A DNA stretch of 64,000 nt from JL08 sp039969355. Its GTDB lineage: Bacteria > Pseudomonadota > Alphaproteobacteria > Rhodobacterales > Rhodobacteraceae. The notes under the pieces are model-generated. The model was not told where the DNA came from, made no database searches, and worked only from the letters and a program-made list of their open reading frames with translations. Position 1 is the first letter of the stretch, and each line of letters opens with the position of its first letter. The position numbers and the translations under genes were made by a program. This document shows positions 27,118 to 35,418 of the stretch, piece by piece. The stretch spans positions 27,236-91,235 of the forward strand of contig JBDVOA010000005.1 of assembly GCA_039969355.1 (NCBI GenBank). The letters run 5' to 3'.

Positions 27118-28226
27118 AAACAGTATCCGTTCCGCTGCACGGACGGGCCTACGACGTTCAAATCGGGCCAGGTCTGATCGACAGCGCCGGCGCAACTATG
27201 GCGCCTATGTTGCGTCGCCCAAGAGTCTCGGTGCTTACCGATAAAACAGTCGCGTCTCTGCATCTTGAACGCCTGAAGGCAGGACTGGCTGCTGAAGGCA
27301 TCGCAATGGAGGCACTTGCACTGCCGCCTGGAGAGGCGACAAAAAGTTGGCCATACCTCAGCCAAAGTGTCGAATGGTTGCTCGATCAAAAAGTTGAGCG
27401 ATCTGGTGTAATTGTTGCATTTGGGGGGGGCGTTGTTGGCGATTTAGGCGGTTTTGCAGCAGCTATCCTGCGGCGTGGTGTTCGGTTTGTGCAAATTCCG
27501 ACATCGCTGTTGGCTCAGGTCGACAGTTCCGTCGGGGGCAAAACGGGGATCAATACGTCGCAAGGCAAGAATTTGGTTGGTGCGTTTCACCAACCCTCTT
27601 TGGTGCTGGCAGATACGGAGCTTCTTGGTACATTAGCGGCGCGCGATTTTTTGGCGGGTTACGGAGAAGTCGCCAAATATGGCTTGCTTGGCGATGCAGG
27701 GTTTTTCGAGTGGCTGGAGAAAATGGGCCCGAAACTGGCCGCTGGAGATATGGACGCGCGGATCGAAGCAGTGCGCCACTCCGTTCAAATGAAAGCTGAT
27801 ATAGTCCTGAGGGATGAAACCGAACAGGGTGATCGCGCCTTGCTCAACCTCGGTCATACGTTTTGCCATGCGCTTGAAGCGGCGACCGGTTACGGAGACC
27901 GGCTGCTCCATGGTGAGGGTGTTGCGATTGGCTGCGCGCTTGCGTTCGAATTGTCCTCTCGCCTGGGCCTGTGCTCCCAGGAAGAACCTAGCCGCGTACG
28001 AGCGCATTTGCGTGACATGGGTATGAAGACCGATCTGGCTGATATCGAAGGTGAGTTGCCGAATGCGGAAACGTTGTTGGCCCTAATGGAACAGGACAAA
28101 AAAGTTGTTGATGGCAAACTGACCTTTGTTTTGGCGCGAGGAATAGGGCGGGCCTTTATCACATCGGATGTGCCGCCCGACGCTGTGCGTGATGTACTGC
28201 AAGACGCATTGTCTCTGCGCAACTAG
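27114..28226 (+). CDS. aroB: 3-dehydroquinate synthase
   Basis: Converts DAHP to 3-dehydroquinate (second step of the chorismate pathway), using NAD and zinc. The 370-residue sequence has FGGGVVGDLGGFAA and QVDSSVGGKTGINT for NAD and substrate, and zinc ligands in GYGEVAKYGLL (Glu), NLGHTFCHALE (His) and LHGEGVAIG (His). Coupled to aroK through the ATGA overlap, the common alphaproteobacterial arrangement. A GMC oxidoreductase follows 16 bases after the stop and may be read through. Confidence 0.97.
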   Translation: MKTVSVPLHGRAYDVQIGPGLIDSAGATMAPMLRRPRVSVLTDKTVASLHLERLKAGLAAEGIAMEALALPPGEATKSWPYLSQSVEWLLDQKVERSGVIVAFGGGVVGDLGGFAAAILRRGVRFVQIPTSLLAQVDSSVGGKTGINTSQGKNLVGAFHQPSLVLADTELLGTLAARDFLAGYGEVAKYGLLGDAGFFEWLEKMGPKLAAGDMDARIEAVRHSVQMKADIVLRDETEQGDRALLNLGHTFCHALEAATGYGDRLLHGEGVAIGCALAFELSSRLGLCSQEEPSRVRAHLRDMGMKTDLADIEGELPNAETLLALMEQDKKVVDGKLTFVLARGIGRAFITSDVPPDAVRDVLQDALSLRN

Positions 28227-28242
28227 GGGCATAGTCGGTCAA

Positions 28243-29868
28243 ATGGATGAACCGAACGCGTTCGACTATGTAATTGTGGGCGCTGGGTCGGCAGGGTCCG
28301 TGCTGGCCAGCCGCCTGACAGAAGACAGAAAATCCACAGTTCTGCTGCTCGAGGCGGGTGGGTCGGATTTGAATTTCTGGGTTCGGGTTCCCATTGGGTA
28401 CGGCAAGATTTTTTACGACGAAAAGGTCAATTGGAAGTATGTGACAGAGGCGGACCCAAACCGTGAGAATCTTCAAATGTATTGGCCGCGCGGCAAAGTT
28501 TTGGGCGGCTCTAGTTCAATCAACGCCATGGTTTATGTACGTGGACACCCGGGAGATTACGATGACTGGGAGGCAGTTGCACCGGGTTGGGGCTGGCAGG
28601 ACGTGGCCCCGCTGTTTCGCCGGATGGAAGACTGGGACGGCCTGGCTGACGTTCATCGCGGCAGCGGCGGCCCGTTGCACGTGCATGATGTTTCAAAAGA
28701 AATTCATCCGCTAACCCGCACGTATATTGAAGCCGCCGAACAAGCTGGCATTCCATTCAACCCCGACTATAACTCCGGCCAAATGGAGGGCGTATCTTGT
28801 TATCAGATCACCACTAAAAACGGGCTGCGGGCCTCGACGGCGCGAAGTTATCTAAGGCCTGCGCTCAAACGCCAAAACCTGAATATTCAGACACATGCGC
28901 TCGTCCGTCGACTGTTGTTCAGCGGCAAGCGTGCCTCGGGCGTCGAATACGAGCAAAACGGTCAACTCAAATCCGTGTGCGCTCGTCGGGAAGTGATCCT
29001 GTGCGGAGGTGCGATCAATTCGCCCCAACTATTGCAATTGTCTGGTATTGGTCCAGCAGAGCTGCTGAGTCGGCAAGGCATCAACGTAGTGGACGACTCC
29101 AATCAGGTTGGGCAAAACCTGCAGGATCATCTGGGATCGGATATTCTTTATCGTGCTCGCGTACCCAGTCTAAATCAGGAATTGGGCCCTTGGTACGGGA
29201 AGCTAATGGTGGGCTTACAATATCTCCTCACCCGAAAGGGCCCGCTGTCAATGAGCCTCAATCAGGGCGGCGGTTTTGTCCGGGTCATGAAGGGTGCAAC
29301 ACGTCCTGATCTCCAACTCTATTTTTCGCCGGTCAGCTACTCACGAGCGCCGGTTGGCGCGAGACCGCTAATGGCGCCTGACCCGTTTTCCGGATTTCAA
29401 ATGGGGTTCAATCCCTGCAAACCGACCAGTGTCGGGCACCTTCAGATACGGTCAGCTGATCCAACAGAGCCGCCTGAAATCCACGCAAACTACCTGTCGA
29501 CACAATATGATCGTGATATGATGCTGGCCGGCGTAAGGCTGATGCGAACGATCGCGGATACGTCAGCATTTAGATCTGTCATTGACGCCGAACTGGCCCC
29601 CGGCCCGAAATTGATCTCGGACGAAGACCTCGATCCATTTATACGTCAGAAATCATGGACCGTGTTCCACCAATGCAGCACATGCCGAATGGGAAGTGAC
29701 CCTACGACATCGGTCGTCGATGCGCGTTTGAAGGTGCACGGAATCAAGGGGCTGCGGGTTGCGGATGCGTCAGTTTTCCCCACAATCCCTACGGGAAACA
29801 CCAATGCACCGGCGATTATGGTTGGCGAAAAGGCATCCGATCTGATCCGAGAAGACGCAAAACTGTGA
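28243..29868 (+). CDS. GMC-family FAD-dependent oxidoreductase (choline dehydrogenase-like)
   Basis: A 541-residue flavoprotein that oxidises an alcohol to an aldehyde or ketone; the substrate is unknown. The dinucleotide motif VGAGSAGSVLASRLTE and GGSDLNFWVRVP open the protein, GKVLGGSSSINAMVYVRGHP is the first GMC signature and GAINSPQLLQLSGIGP the second. The catalytic histidine lies in VFHQCSTCRMG, with the partner Asn in NTNAPAIMVGEKASD. ATG 28243 is chosen; 25 further codons upstream overlap aroB and do not look coding. An enolase-superfamily gene follows after 10 bases, suggesting both act on the same polyol or sugar-acid route. Confidence 0.9.
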   Translation: MDEPNAFDYVIVGAGSAGSVLASRLTEDRKSTVLLLEAGGSDLNFWVRVPIGYGKIFYDEKVNWKYVTEADPNRENLQMYWPRGKVLGGSSSINAMVYVRGHPGDYDDWEAVAPGWGWQDVAPLFRRMEDWDGLADVHRGSGGPLHVHDVSKEIHPLTRTYIEAAEQAGIPFNPDYNSGQMEGVSCYQITTKNGLRASTARSYLRPALKRQNLNIQTHALVRRLLFSGKRASGVEYEQNGQLKSVCARREVILCGGAINSPQLLQLSGIGPAELLSRQGINVVDDSNQVGQNLQDHLGSDILYRARVPSLNQELGPWYGKLMVGLQYLLTRKGPLSMSLNQGGGFVRVMKGATRPDLQLYFSPVSYSRAPVGARPLMAPDPFSGFQMGFNPCKPTSVGHLQIRSADPTEPPEIHANYLSTQYDRDMMLAGVRLMRTIADTSAFRSVIDAELAPGPKLISDEDLDPFIRQKSWTVFHQCSTCRMGSDPTTSVVDARLKVHGIKGLRVADASVFPTIPTGNTNAPAIMVGEKASDLIREDAKL

Positions 29869-29878
29869 GAGGTCTGAT

Positions 29879-30982
29879 ATGAAAATTAAGAGCATAGAGA
29901 CATTCAGCAATTCGTTTGTTGGTTTCGTTCGGGTCACTGTCGAAGATGGTTCACAAGGTTGGGGACAGGTGTCGACCTATCATTCAGACATCACCGCCCA
30001 GGTTTTGCACCGACAAGTAGCGCCTTGGACATTGGGGCAAGATACGACGAATCTCGACGATCTCTTGGACGTTGTCACTGAGCGCGAGCATAAATTTCCA
30101 GGGTCTTATCTGCGCCGCGCCATGGCCGGATTGGATACGGCAATCTGGGATTTGCGGGGGAAACAGCTGGGAAAATCGGTGGCAGAATTACTGGGTGGCT
30201 CTCCCGGTGGGATACGTGCTTATGCATCGTCGATGAAGCGCGACATCACGCCGTCTGATGAGGCGTCGCGCTTGAAGCATTTACGTGACACAATGGGTTT
30301 TGATGCTTTCAAAGTGCGCGCAGGCGCTGAAGTCGGGCGCAATGTTGATGAATGGCCGGGCAGGACCGAAGAGATCATTCCGACCATGCGACGCGAGATG
30401 GGGGGTGACGTTGACCTGCTGATTGACGCCAATAGTTGTTACTCGCCTTTGCGTGCGATCGAAGTAGGGCACCTGCTAGAGGACAACGGGTTCTGCCACT
30501 ACGAAGAGCCGTGCCCCTACTGGGAGCTGGAACAAACCAAACAGGTTACAGATTCTCTGGAGATTGATGTGACTGGTGGTGAGCAGGACTGTGATCTTGT
30601 CACATGGCGTCAGATGATTGACATGCGCGCTGTGGACATCGTGCAGCCTGACATCCTGTACCTCGGCGGCATTTGTCGCACGATGCGGGTCGTCGAAATG
30701 GCCAAAGCTGCAAGCCTGCCCGTGACGCCTCACTGCGCGAACTTGTCTTTGGTAACATTGTTCACGATGCATTTGTTGAGAGCGATCCCCAATGCCGGTC
30801 GATATCTGGAGTTTTCGATAGAAGGGGCGGATTACTACCCCTGGCAAGAGGGTTTGTTTGTTGAATCGCCTTACGGGATTGAGGACGGCCATGCACGCGT
30901 TTCGGATGCCCCGGGATGGGGCGTTGAGATCAGTCCAGACTGGTTGGCACGCTCGACTTATCACATCAGCGAAGTCCCCTAA
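29879..30982 (+). CDS. Mandelate racemase/muconate lactonizing enzyme family protein
   Basis: Enolase-superfamily enzyme, 367 residues, that abstracts the proton alpha to a carboxylate; many relatives are sugar-acid dehydratases. Magnesium ligands are Asp183 (LIDANS), the Glu of YEEP (about 209) and Glu235 (GGEQD). The base positions are Lys145 in FKVR and the His285-Asp258 pair (TPHCAN, QPDILYLGG), the pattern of the mandelate racemase subgroup with Arg at the second KxK position. It follows the GMC oxidoreductase gene closely, and converges on the galactoside operon 135 bases away. A role as the missing galactonate dehydratase of that operon is possible but not shown. Confidence 0.87.
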   Translation: MKIKSIETFSNSFVGFVRVTVEDGSQGWGQVSTYHSDITAQVLHRQVAPWTLGQDTTNLDDLLDVVTEREHKFPGSYLRRAMAGLDTAIWDLRGKQLGKSVAELLGGSPGGIRAYASSMKRDITPSDEASRLKHLRDTMGFDAFKVRAGAEVGRNVDEWPGRTEEIIPTMRREMGGDVDLLIDANSCYSPLRAIEVGHLLEDNGFCHYEEPCPYWELEQTKQVTDSLEIDVTGGEQDCDLVTWRQMIDMRAVDIVQPDILYLGGICRTMRVVEMAKAASLPVTPHCANLSLVTLFTMHLLRAIPNAGRYLEFSIEGADYYPWQEGLFVESPYGIEDGHARVSDAPGWGVEISPDWLARSTYHISEVP

Positions 30983-31116
30983 TCCCAGTTTCGTAGAACT
31001 ACCTCGCAGTTAATGATCAATTATCAGCGCGTGGCGACCCGACTCAGCAGGCGGCTTCGTCGCATTGTCGTCAAGCTCTGGATCGCGGTGCAACATTTTT
31101 ACCCTGATGTGCGCAT

Positions 31117-33024
31117 TCAGCTGGGCATGGGTTGGCGAATGACCGCTGCTGGTGGCAAACTCAGGACGCCTACCGTCTCGGTGTTGGCGTTGTAATTGAA
31201 CCAGAACCGCTCTCTTGCAGTGTCGCGAATGCGTACGCCATCAGGTAGAAGGAGAGTTTCGATTTTTTCGAGAGCGCAGGCCCTTTCAATGACCCGCCGC
31301 AGGGCCACCGTATCCAGACATGCCCCGATATAGGTAACCTTGCCGTTGGTCACGACTACAGGATCGCCTGCCTTGGTTTGTTCGACGACGCTGCTGTCGC
31401 CTTCAAAATGGTCGCGGTAGGAGTGGAGTTTCCCTCCGTTCTCAAGGTCGACCGACATATCTGTGCGCAAGCTTTCTACTGCCGACACAACGACGTCTAG
31501 ATTGGGAAAATCCGGCGGCAGCGGAACAGGTATCTGCATATCGCGCGTGCGCGCCGCGCTCCGTGGGCCCAGCAGAACTTGCCCCTCCGCATTGTTAAGC
31601 GCTGATTTCAGATCGTCGGGCATGAACATAAAGCCGGGCGCGGCGATAACACTGTAGCCGCTAAAGTCACGTGTCGAGGGGGGCAGGATGTCAATCGAAA
31701 GGCCCAGAGAGCGCATCGCTTTGTAAGTATCAAAGATCAGACCGAAGTAACTCAACCCGTCGCCATGGGGTTGAACGGACCAGCCGAAATCGGCGTCGTA
31801 GTCAAACAGGATTGCGACACGGGCTTGAGTATTCACAACATCAGGGGCCATGGCGATTTCAGTCGCGACGATGCGAGCTTCGTCCAAGCCAGCCGCATCT
31901 TTGCCGTCGGGGCGCAACAGGCCAGAGTGCAGTTGTTCCTGCCCAAATGGCACCTGGCGCCAGCGAAAATAACAAACAGCCTCGGCGCCATGGGCAAACG
32001 CTTCCCATGACCATAGACGCACCATTCCCGGCAGCGGCACTGGGTTATGGGGTGCCCAATTCACCGGGCCGGGCTGCTGTTCCATGACCCACCAGCGACC
32101 GCGTCCCACTGCGCGATAAAGATCATGATGAAAAGCCTGAAAGTCCGGGTCACCCTGGCAGGCAAACTGCCGCTTGTGGTTGTCGTCGGCATCGATCCGA
32201 TCTTCGAGAAACCCCAGCGGATAACTGTCCCAACTGGCAATATCCAGATTCGCGCCAACAGCAAAATGGTCAAAGTCTGTGATACGGCCCATGTAATTAT
32301 GAGTGATAGGCGCGTCGCTCAGCGCTCGAATTGCATCGGTTTGCATCCTGTTGAACACTGCGACCTGATCTGAACTAAATCTGCGGAATGTCATTTGATG
32401 TGCTGGGCTTGGCTCGGTCACCGTCAGGTTAGGCAGGTCGATCTGATCAAAATCATCGTATTCCATCGACCAGAACGTATTGCCCCAGGCCTCGTTCAAG
32501 GCGGTGATTCCATTGTACCGTTGCGACAGCCAGTTGCGATAGGCGTCACGCGCGGCGCTACTGTAGGAAATCGTTGTATCGTGGCACCCATACTCATTGT
32601 CGGTCTGCCATGCAGCGACGTGGGTATTCTGGCCGTACCGTTGCGCCAGTGCTGTAACGATCCTGACGCATTCCTCCTTATATCCCTCGTGGCTGAAGCA
32701 ATAATGCCGACGAGACCCAAATTTGCGGGGGCGCCCGTGGGCATCGATTGCAAGCATGTCGGGGTGACGATCCAGCATCCAGCGCGGCGGCGTTGCAGTT
32801 GGCGTGCCCAATACAACCTTGAGGCCTGCGCGACCTAGTACTTCAATCGCCTGATCCAGCCATTCCCACTGATACTGATCGGGCACTGGCTCAATTCGGC
32901 TCCAGGCGAATTCTCCGATCCGAACCCAGGTCAGGCCTGCATCAACCATTCGGCGGGCATCTTCCTCCCACATGTCGCGAGGCCAATGCTCGGGGTAATA
33001 ACAGGTGCCAAGAGTACGTTTCAT
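31117..33024 (-). CDS. Beta-galactosidase, GH42
   Basis: Cytoplasmic retaining glycosidase, 635 residues, no signal peptide. The N terminus KRTLGTCYYPEHWP and VRIGEFAWSRIEP are typical of GH42. The acid/base is Glu144 in QTDNEYGCHD and the nucleophile Glu315 in WVMEQQPGPVNW. A glutamine-amidotransferase-like trimerisation domain and a small beta domain follow, as usual. ATG 33024 is chosen because the protein would otherwise have a 26-residue non-family leader. It is the last gene of the galactoside operon, 52 bases after the aldolase gene, and would release galactose from imported beta-galactosides. Confidence 0.93.
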   Translation of the reverse strand: MKRTLGTCYYPEHWPRDMWEEDARRMVDAGLTWVRIGEFAWSRIEPVPDQYQWEWLDQAIEVLGRAGLKVVLGTPTATPPRWMLDRHPDMLAIDAHGRPRKFGSRRHYCFSHEGYKEECVRIVTALAQRYGQNTHVAAWQTDNEYGCHDTTISYSSAARDAYRNWLSQRYNGITALNEAWGNTFWSMEYDDFDQIDLPNLTVTEPSPAHQMTFRRFSSDQVAVFNRMQTDAIRALSDAPITHNYMGRITDFDHFAVGANLDIASWDSYPLGFLEDRIDADDNHKRQFACQGDPDFQAFHHDLYRAVGRGRWWVMEQQPGPVNWAPHNPVPLPGMVRLWSWEAFAHGAEAVCYFRWRQVPFGQEQLHSGLLRPDGKDAAGLDEARIVATEIAMAPDVVNTQARVAILFDYDADFGWSVQPHGDGLSYFGLIFDTYKAMRSLGLSIDILPPSTRDFSGYSVIAAPGFMFMPDDLKSALNNAEGQVLLGPRSAARTRDMQIPVPLPPDFPNLDVVVSAVESLRTDMSVDLENGGKLHSYRDHFEGDSSVVEQTKAGDPVVVTNGKVTYIGACLDTVALRRVIERACALEKIETLLLPDGVRIRDTARERFWFNYNANTETVGVLSLPPAAVIRQPMPS

Positions 33025-33076
33025 GACGTCCAGGAAATAGCGGTGCCAAGCAAAGGATGGAACAGGTAAGAGCGTG

Positions 33077-33688
33077 TCATCGCAGACCTGTTTCGGCATC
33101 AAAGGCCGCTACAATCTCCTCTGCACGTGCGCGAACATCTGCGGCAGTCATACCTGGAGCATAAATTCCTGTCCCAATACCAAAGCCCGCTGCGCCGGCT
33201 GCAATCCACTCCGCAAAATTCTTGGGGCCGACTCCACCGACAGCATAAGTTTCAGTGCCCGAAGGCAATACGGCACTGATGGCTTTTAATCCCTCTGTGC
33301 CCATCAGAAACGAGGGGAAAATTTTCAGGCCGTCGGCACCCGCTTCGAGGGCGGAAAAACATTCGGTTGGAGACAATACGCCGGGATAAGAGGCAAGCCC
33401 AGCGGCTTTACTCGCCTTGATCACATTTGTGTCGCAGTTTGGTGAGACAATCATGCGCCCGCCAGCCTTCGCGACCTGACTGACGTCGTCGACTCGCAGT
33501 ACTGTGCCTGCTCCTATAATCGCCCGATCTGAAAACGATTGGGCCATGTTGGCGATGCTGGTGAGCGGGTCTGGAGAGTTCAGCGGTACTTCAATACGCG
33601 TGATACCTGATTCGATCAGTGCCGTGCATATGCCGATGGCTTCCTGAGGTTCGATGCCACGCAGGATTGCGATGATGTTACGGGTCAA
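33077..33688 (-). CDS. dgoA: 2-dehydro-3-deoxy-6-phosphogalactonate aldolase
   Basis: Splits KDPGal into pyruvate and glyceraldehyde 3-phosphate, the last step of oxidative galactose breakdown. The 203-residue protein has the family opening RNIIAILRGI, the Glu33 of RIEVPLNSPDPL, GAGTVL, and the Schiff-base Lys122 in GLKIFPS. The start is TTG at 33688, overlapping the kinase stop (TTGA), with aagga eight bases upstream; the longer frame upstream lies in the kinase gene. SNP-type differences from KDPG aldolase (RIEVPLNSP) favour the galactonate form, as does the dgoK neighbour. Confidence 0.93.
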   Translation of the reverse strand: MTRNIIAILRGIEPQEAIGICTALIESGITRIEVPLNSPDPLTSIANMAQSFSDRAIIGAGTVLRVDDVSQVAKAGGRMIVSPNCDTNVIKASKAAGLASYPGVLSPTECFSALEAGADGLKIFPSFLMGTEGLKAISAVLPSGTETYAVGGVGPKNFAEWIAAGAAGFGIGTGIYAPGMTAADVRARAEEIVAAFDAETGLR

Positions 33689-34608
33689 TTGGCGAGGTCC
33701 TTTAGCGAGTTTTTGGCAGCAGCCAATCCGAGTAATGTCATTTTCTGTGTATCGGCCATTGAAGTGTTCACACCTTGCTGGTTCAAGGCATCCGCATAAA
33801 GCCCTGCGATCGCGTCCGCGCCGATGAGGGCAACATTCCGCCCCAACCAATACGGGCGAGCTGCAGCAAGTTCGATTCCGATCAAGAGGCCAGACAATCG
33901 TGACCGAGCATTAGCACACGATAAATCTGCAATTAGGCTGGCTGCGCGAATCCCAAAGAGTTGGGCCGCGACCGATTGTGGTCGTGACATTGCGTCTTCG
34001 ACTCCTTCAAGATACGCCGCAGAGTCCCAACCATCGGCGGCGATGGAGTGGCGCAGGATGGATTTATACGAGAGCAACGAAAACAATTCGCCGGTCATAA
34101 ACGTCTGAAAACTGACAATTTCCCCCGCGCTGATGTGAACCCATTTTGTATGTGTTCCAGGCAAACAGATCACGCCGTCAAAATCAGGATATTGTTGCAG
34201 ATAGCCGGCAACTTGGGTTTCTTCACCGCGCATGACGTCCGCAGGTTTGATTTGTTTGATCCCGGGTAGGATGAACACGGCAATGCGCGGATTCTTGACA
34301 GACGCGCGCGTAGTGAGGGTTCCTATGGGCGGGGCGCAAGGTGAGGTAAGGTAACTGGCTTCTGCCCATCCTTGTCGGGAACCGACCATGCCACAACAAA
34401 TCACCGGTATCACAACATTCGCTGAAAGATATGGGCCGATCAACGCTATCAATGCCGGCTCGAACTCGTCACGGCCCAAAGTCGCCATACCGTGCGGTGC
34501 ATCAAGGGAATGGAGCGGTTCGTTTTCGGTGCCCATTACCCACGCCCGCAAATTCGTGGTGCCCCAGTCCACAGCGATCCATTTGATGTCTTTTGGGGAA
34601 AACTCCAT
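33685..34608 (-). CDS. dgoK: 2-dehydro-3-deoxygalactonokinase
   Basis: Phosphorylates 2-keto-3-deoxygalactonate with ATP. The 307-residue protein has the ASKHA-type ATP motif VDWGTTNLRAWVM near the N terminus, VICCGMVGSRQGWAEA and the substrate region VICLPGTHTKWVHI, all typical of DgoK. ATG 34608 overlaps the stop of the SDR gene (TAATG) and the end overlaps the aldolase start (TTGA), so SDR, kinase and aldolase are translationally chained. The longer open frame upstream lies in the SDR gene and is not used. Confidence 0.94.
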   Translation of the reverse strand: MEFSPKDIKWIAVDWGTTNLRAWVMGTENEPLHSLDAPHGMATLGRDEFEPALIALIGPYLSANVVIPVICCGMVGSRQGWAEASYLTSPCAPPIGTLTTRASVKNPRIAVFILPGIKQIKPADVMRGEETQVAGYLQQYPDFDGVICLPGTHTKWVHISAGEIVSFQTFMTGELFSLLSYKSILRHSIAADGWDSAAYLEGVEDAMSRPQSVAAQLFGIRAASLIADLSCANARSRLSGLLIGIELAAARPYWLGRNVALIGADAIAGLYADALNQQGVNTSMADTQKMTLLGLAAAKNSLKDLAN

Positions 34609-35378
34609 TAGCCGGTCACCACAACACCGCCGTCTACGACCATGGACTGCCCCGTCATCATACGGCTTGCGTTTGAGGCCAGAAAAAGCACAGCATCTAC
34701 GATATCCTGCGGCGCAAGCGTGTCCTTTAGGCATTGCCGTTCTAGATGCGCAGCAAGCGATTCCGGGGTAACCCAAAGGTCCTTTTGTTTGTCGGTCAGC
34801 ACCCAGCCGGGCGCGAGTGCATTGACGCGGATACGGTCCGGGCCAAATTCGCGTGCCAGGCTGCGGGTCATGCCATTGATGCCAGAATTCGCGGCTGTGT
34901 ATGACGGATATCCCGCGTTGCCCATCATATAGGAGATCGACGAAAAATTGATGACTGACCCGCCACCCGCATCACGCATTCCATCAACGACAGCCTGGAA
35001 TGCAAAGAAATATGCCTTCAGGTTGATGGCTTGCGATTTGTCCCAGAGCTCCTCGGTCACTTCCTGGGTTGAATGACGTTTGTCATTGGCCGCATTGTTG
35101 ACCAGAACAGTTATTGGCCCATGCGCCTCTGCCGCACTGGAAACTGATCCCCGAAGTGCAGCAACGTCTGTGAGGTCACAAGGCAAGAACAGTGGTCGTA
35201 CCCCGTGGTTTTTCTCCATTTCGTCACAAAAAGGCGTTGCATCCGAGCGCTGAACAAAAGCAACGTTTGCGCCTTGCTGCAAAAATCCGTTGGTCAAGGA
35301 GGCCCCGATGCCAGAGCCGCCGCCAGTGATAAACACGGATTGGCCATTCAGATCGTGAAATGTAGCTGATAGGGTCAT
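34608..35378 (-). CDS. SDR-family sugar dehydrogenase with YxxxN in place of YxxxK
   Basis: A 256-residue short-chain dehydrogenase with NAD(P) motif FITGGGSGIG (about 17-25), NNAANDKRH (94-102), FSSIS (145-149) and Tyr160. It stands where a galactose 1-dehydrogenase is expected: between alpha-galactosidase and dgoK, and it resembles pentose/galactose dehydrogenases of that type. The catalytic motif, however, reads YTAAN: codon 164 (34887-34889) is AAT, Asn, where SDRs have Lys. That Lys normally lowers the Tyr pKa and holds the cofactor ribose, so activity could be lost or altered. The rest of the protein is intact, with no frameshift. aaggga lies upstream of ATG. Confidence 0.88.
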   Translation of the reverse strand: MTLSATFHDLNGQSVFITGGGSGIGASLTNGFLQQGANVAFVQRSDATPFCDEMEKNHGVRPLFLPCDLTDVAALRGSVSSAAEAHGPITVLVNNAANDKRHSTQEVTEELWDKSQAINLKAYFFAFQAVVDGMRDAGGGSVINFSSISYMMGNAGYPSYTAANSGINGMTRSLAREFGPDRIRVNALAPGWVLTDKQKDLWVTPESLAAHLERQCLKDTLAPQDIVDAVLFLASNASRMMTGQSMVVDGGVVVTG

Positions 35379-35418
35379 TTAGAGAAATCCCTTCGGGCAA
35401 ATCCTGTCGTGTATCCAA

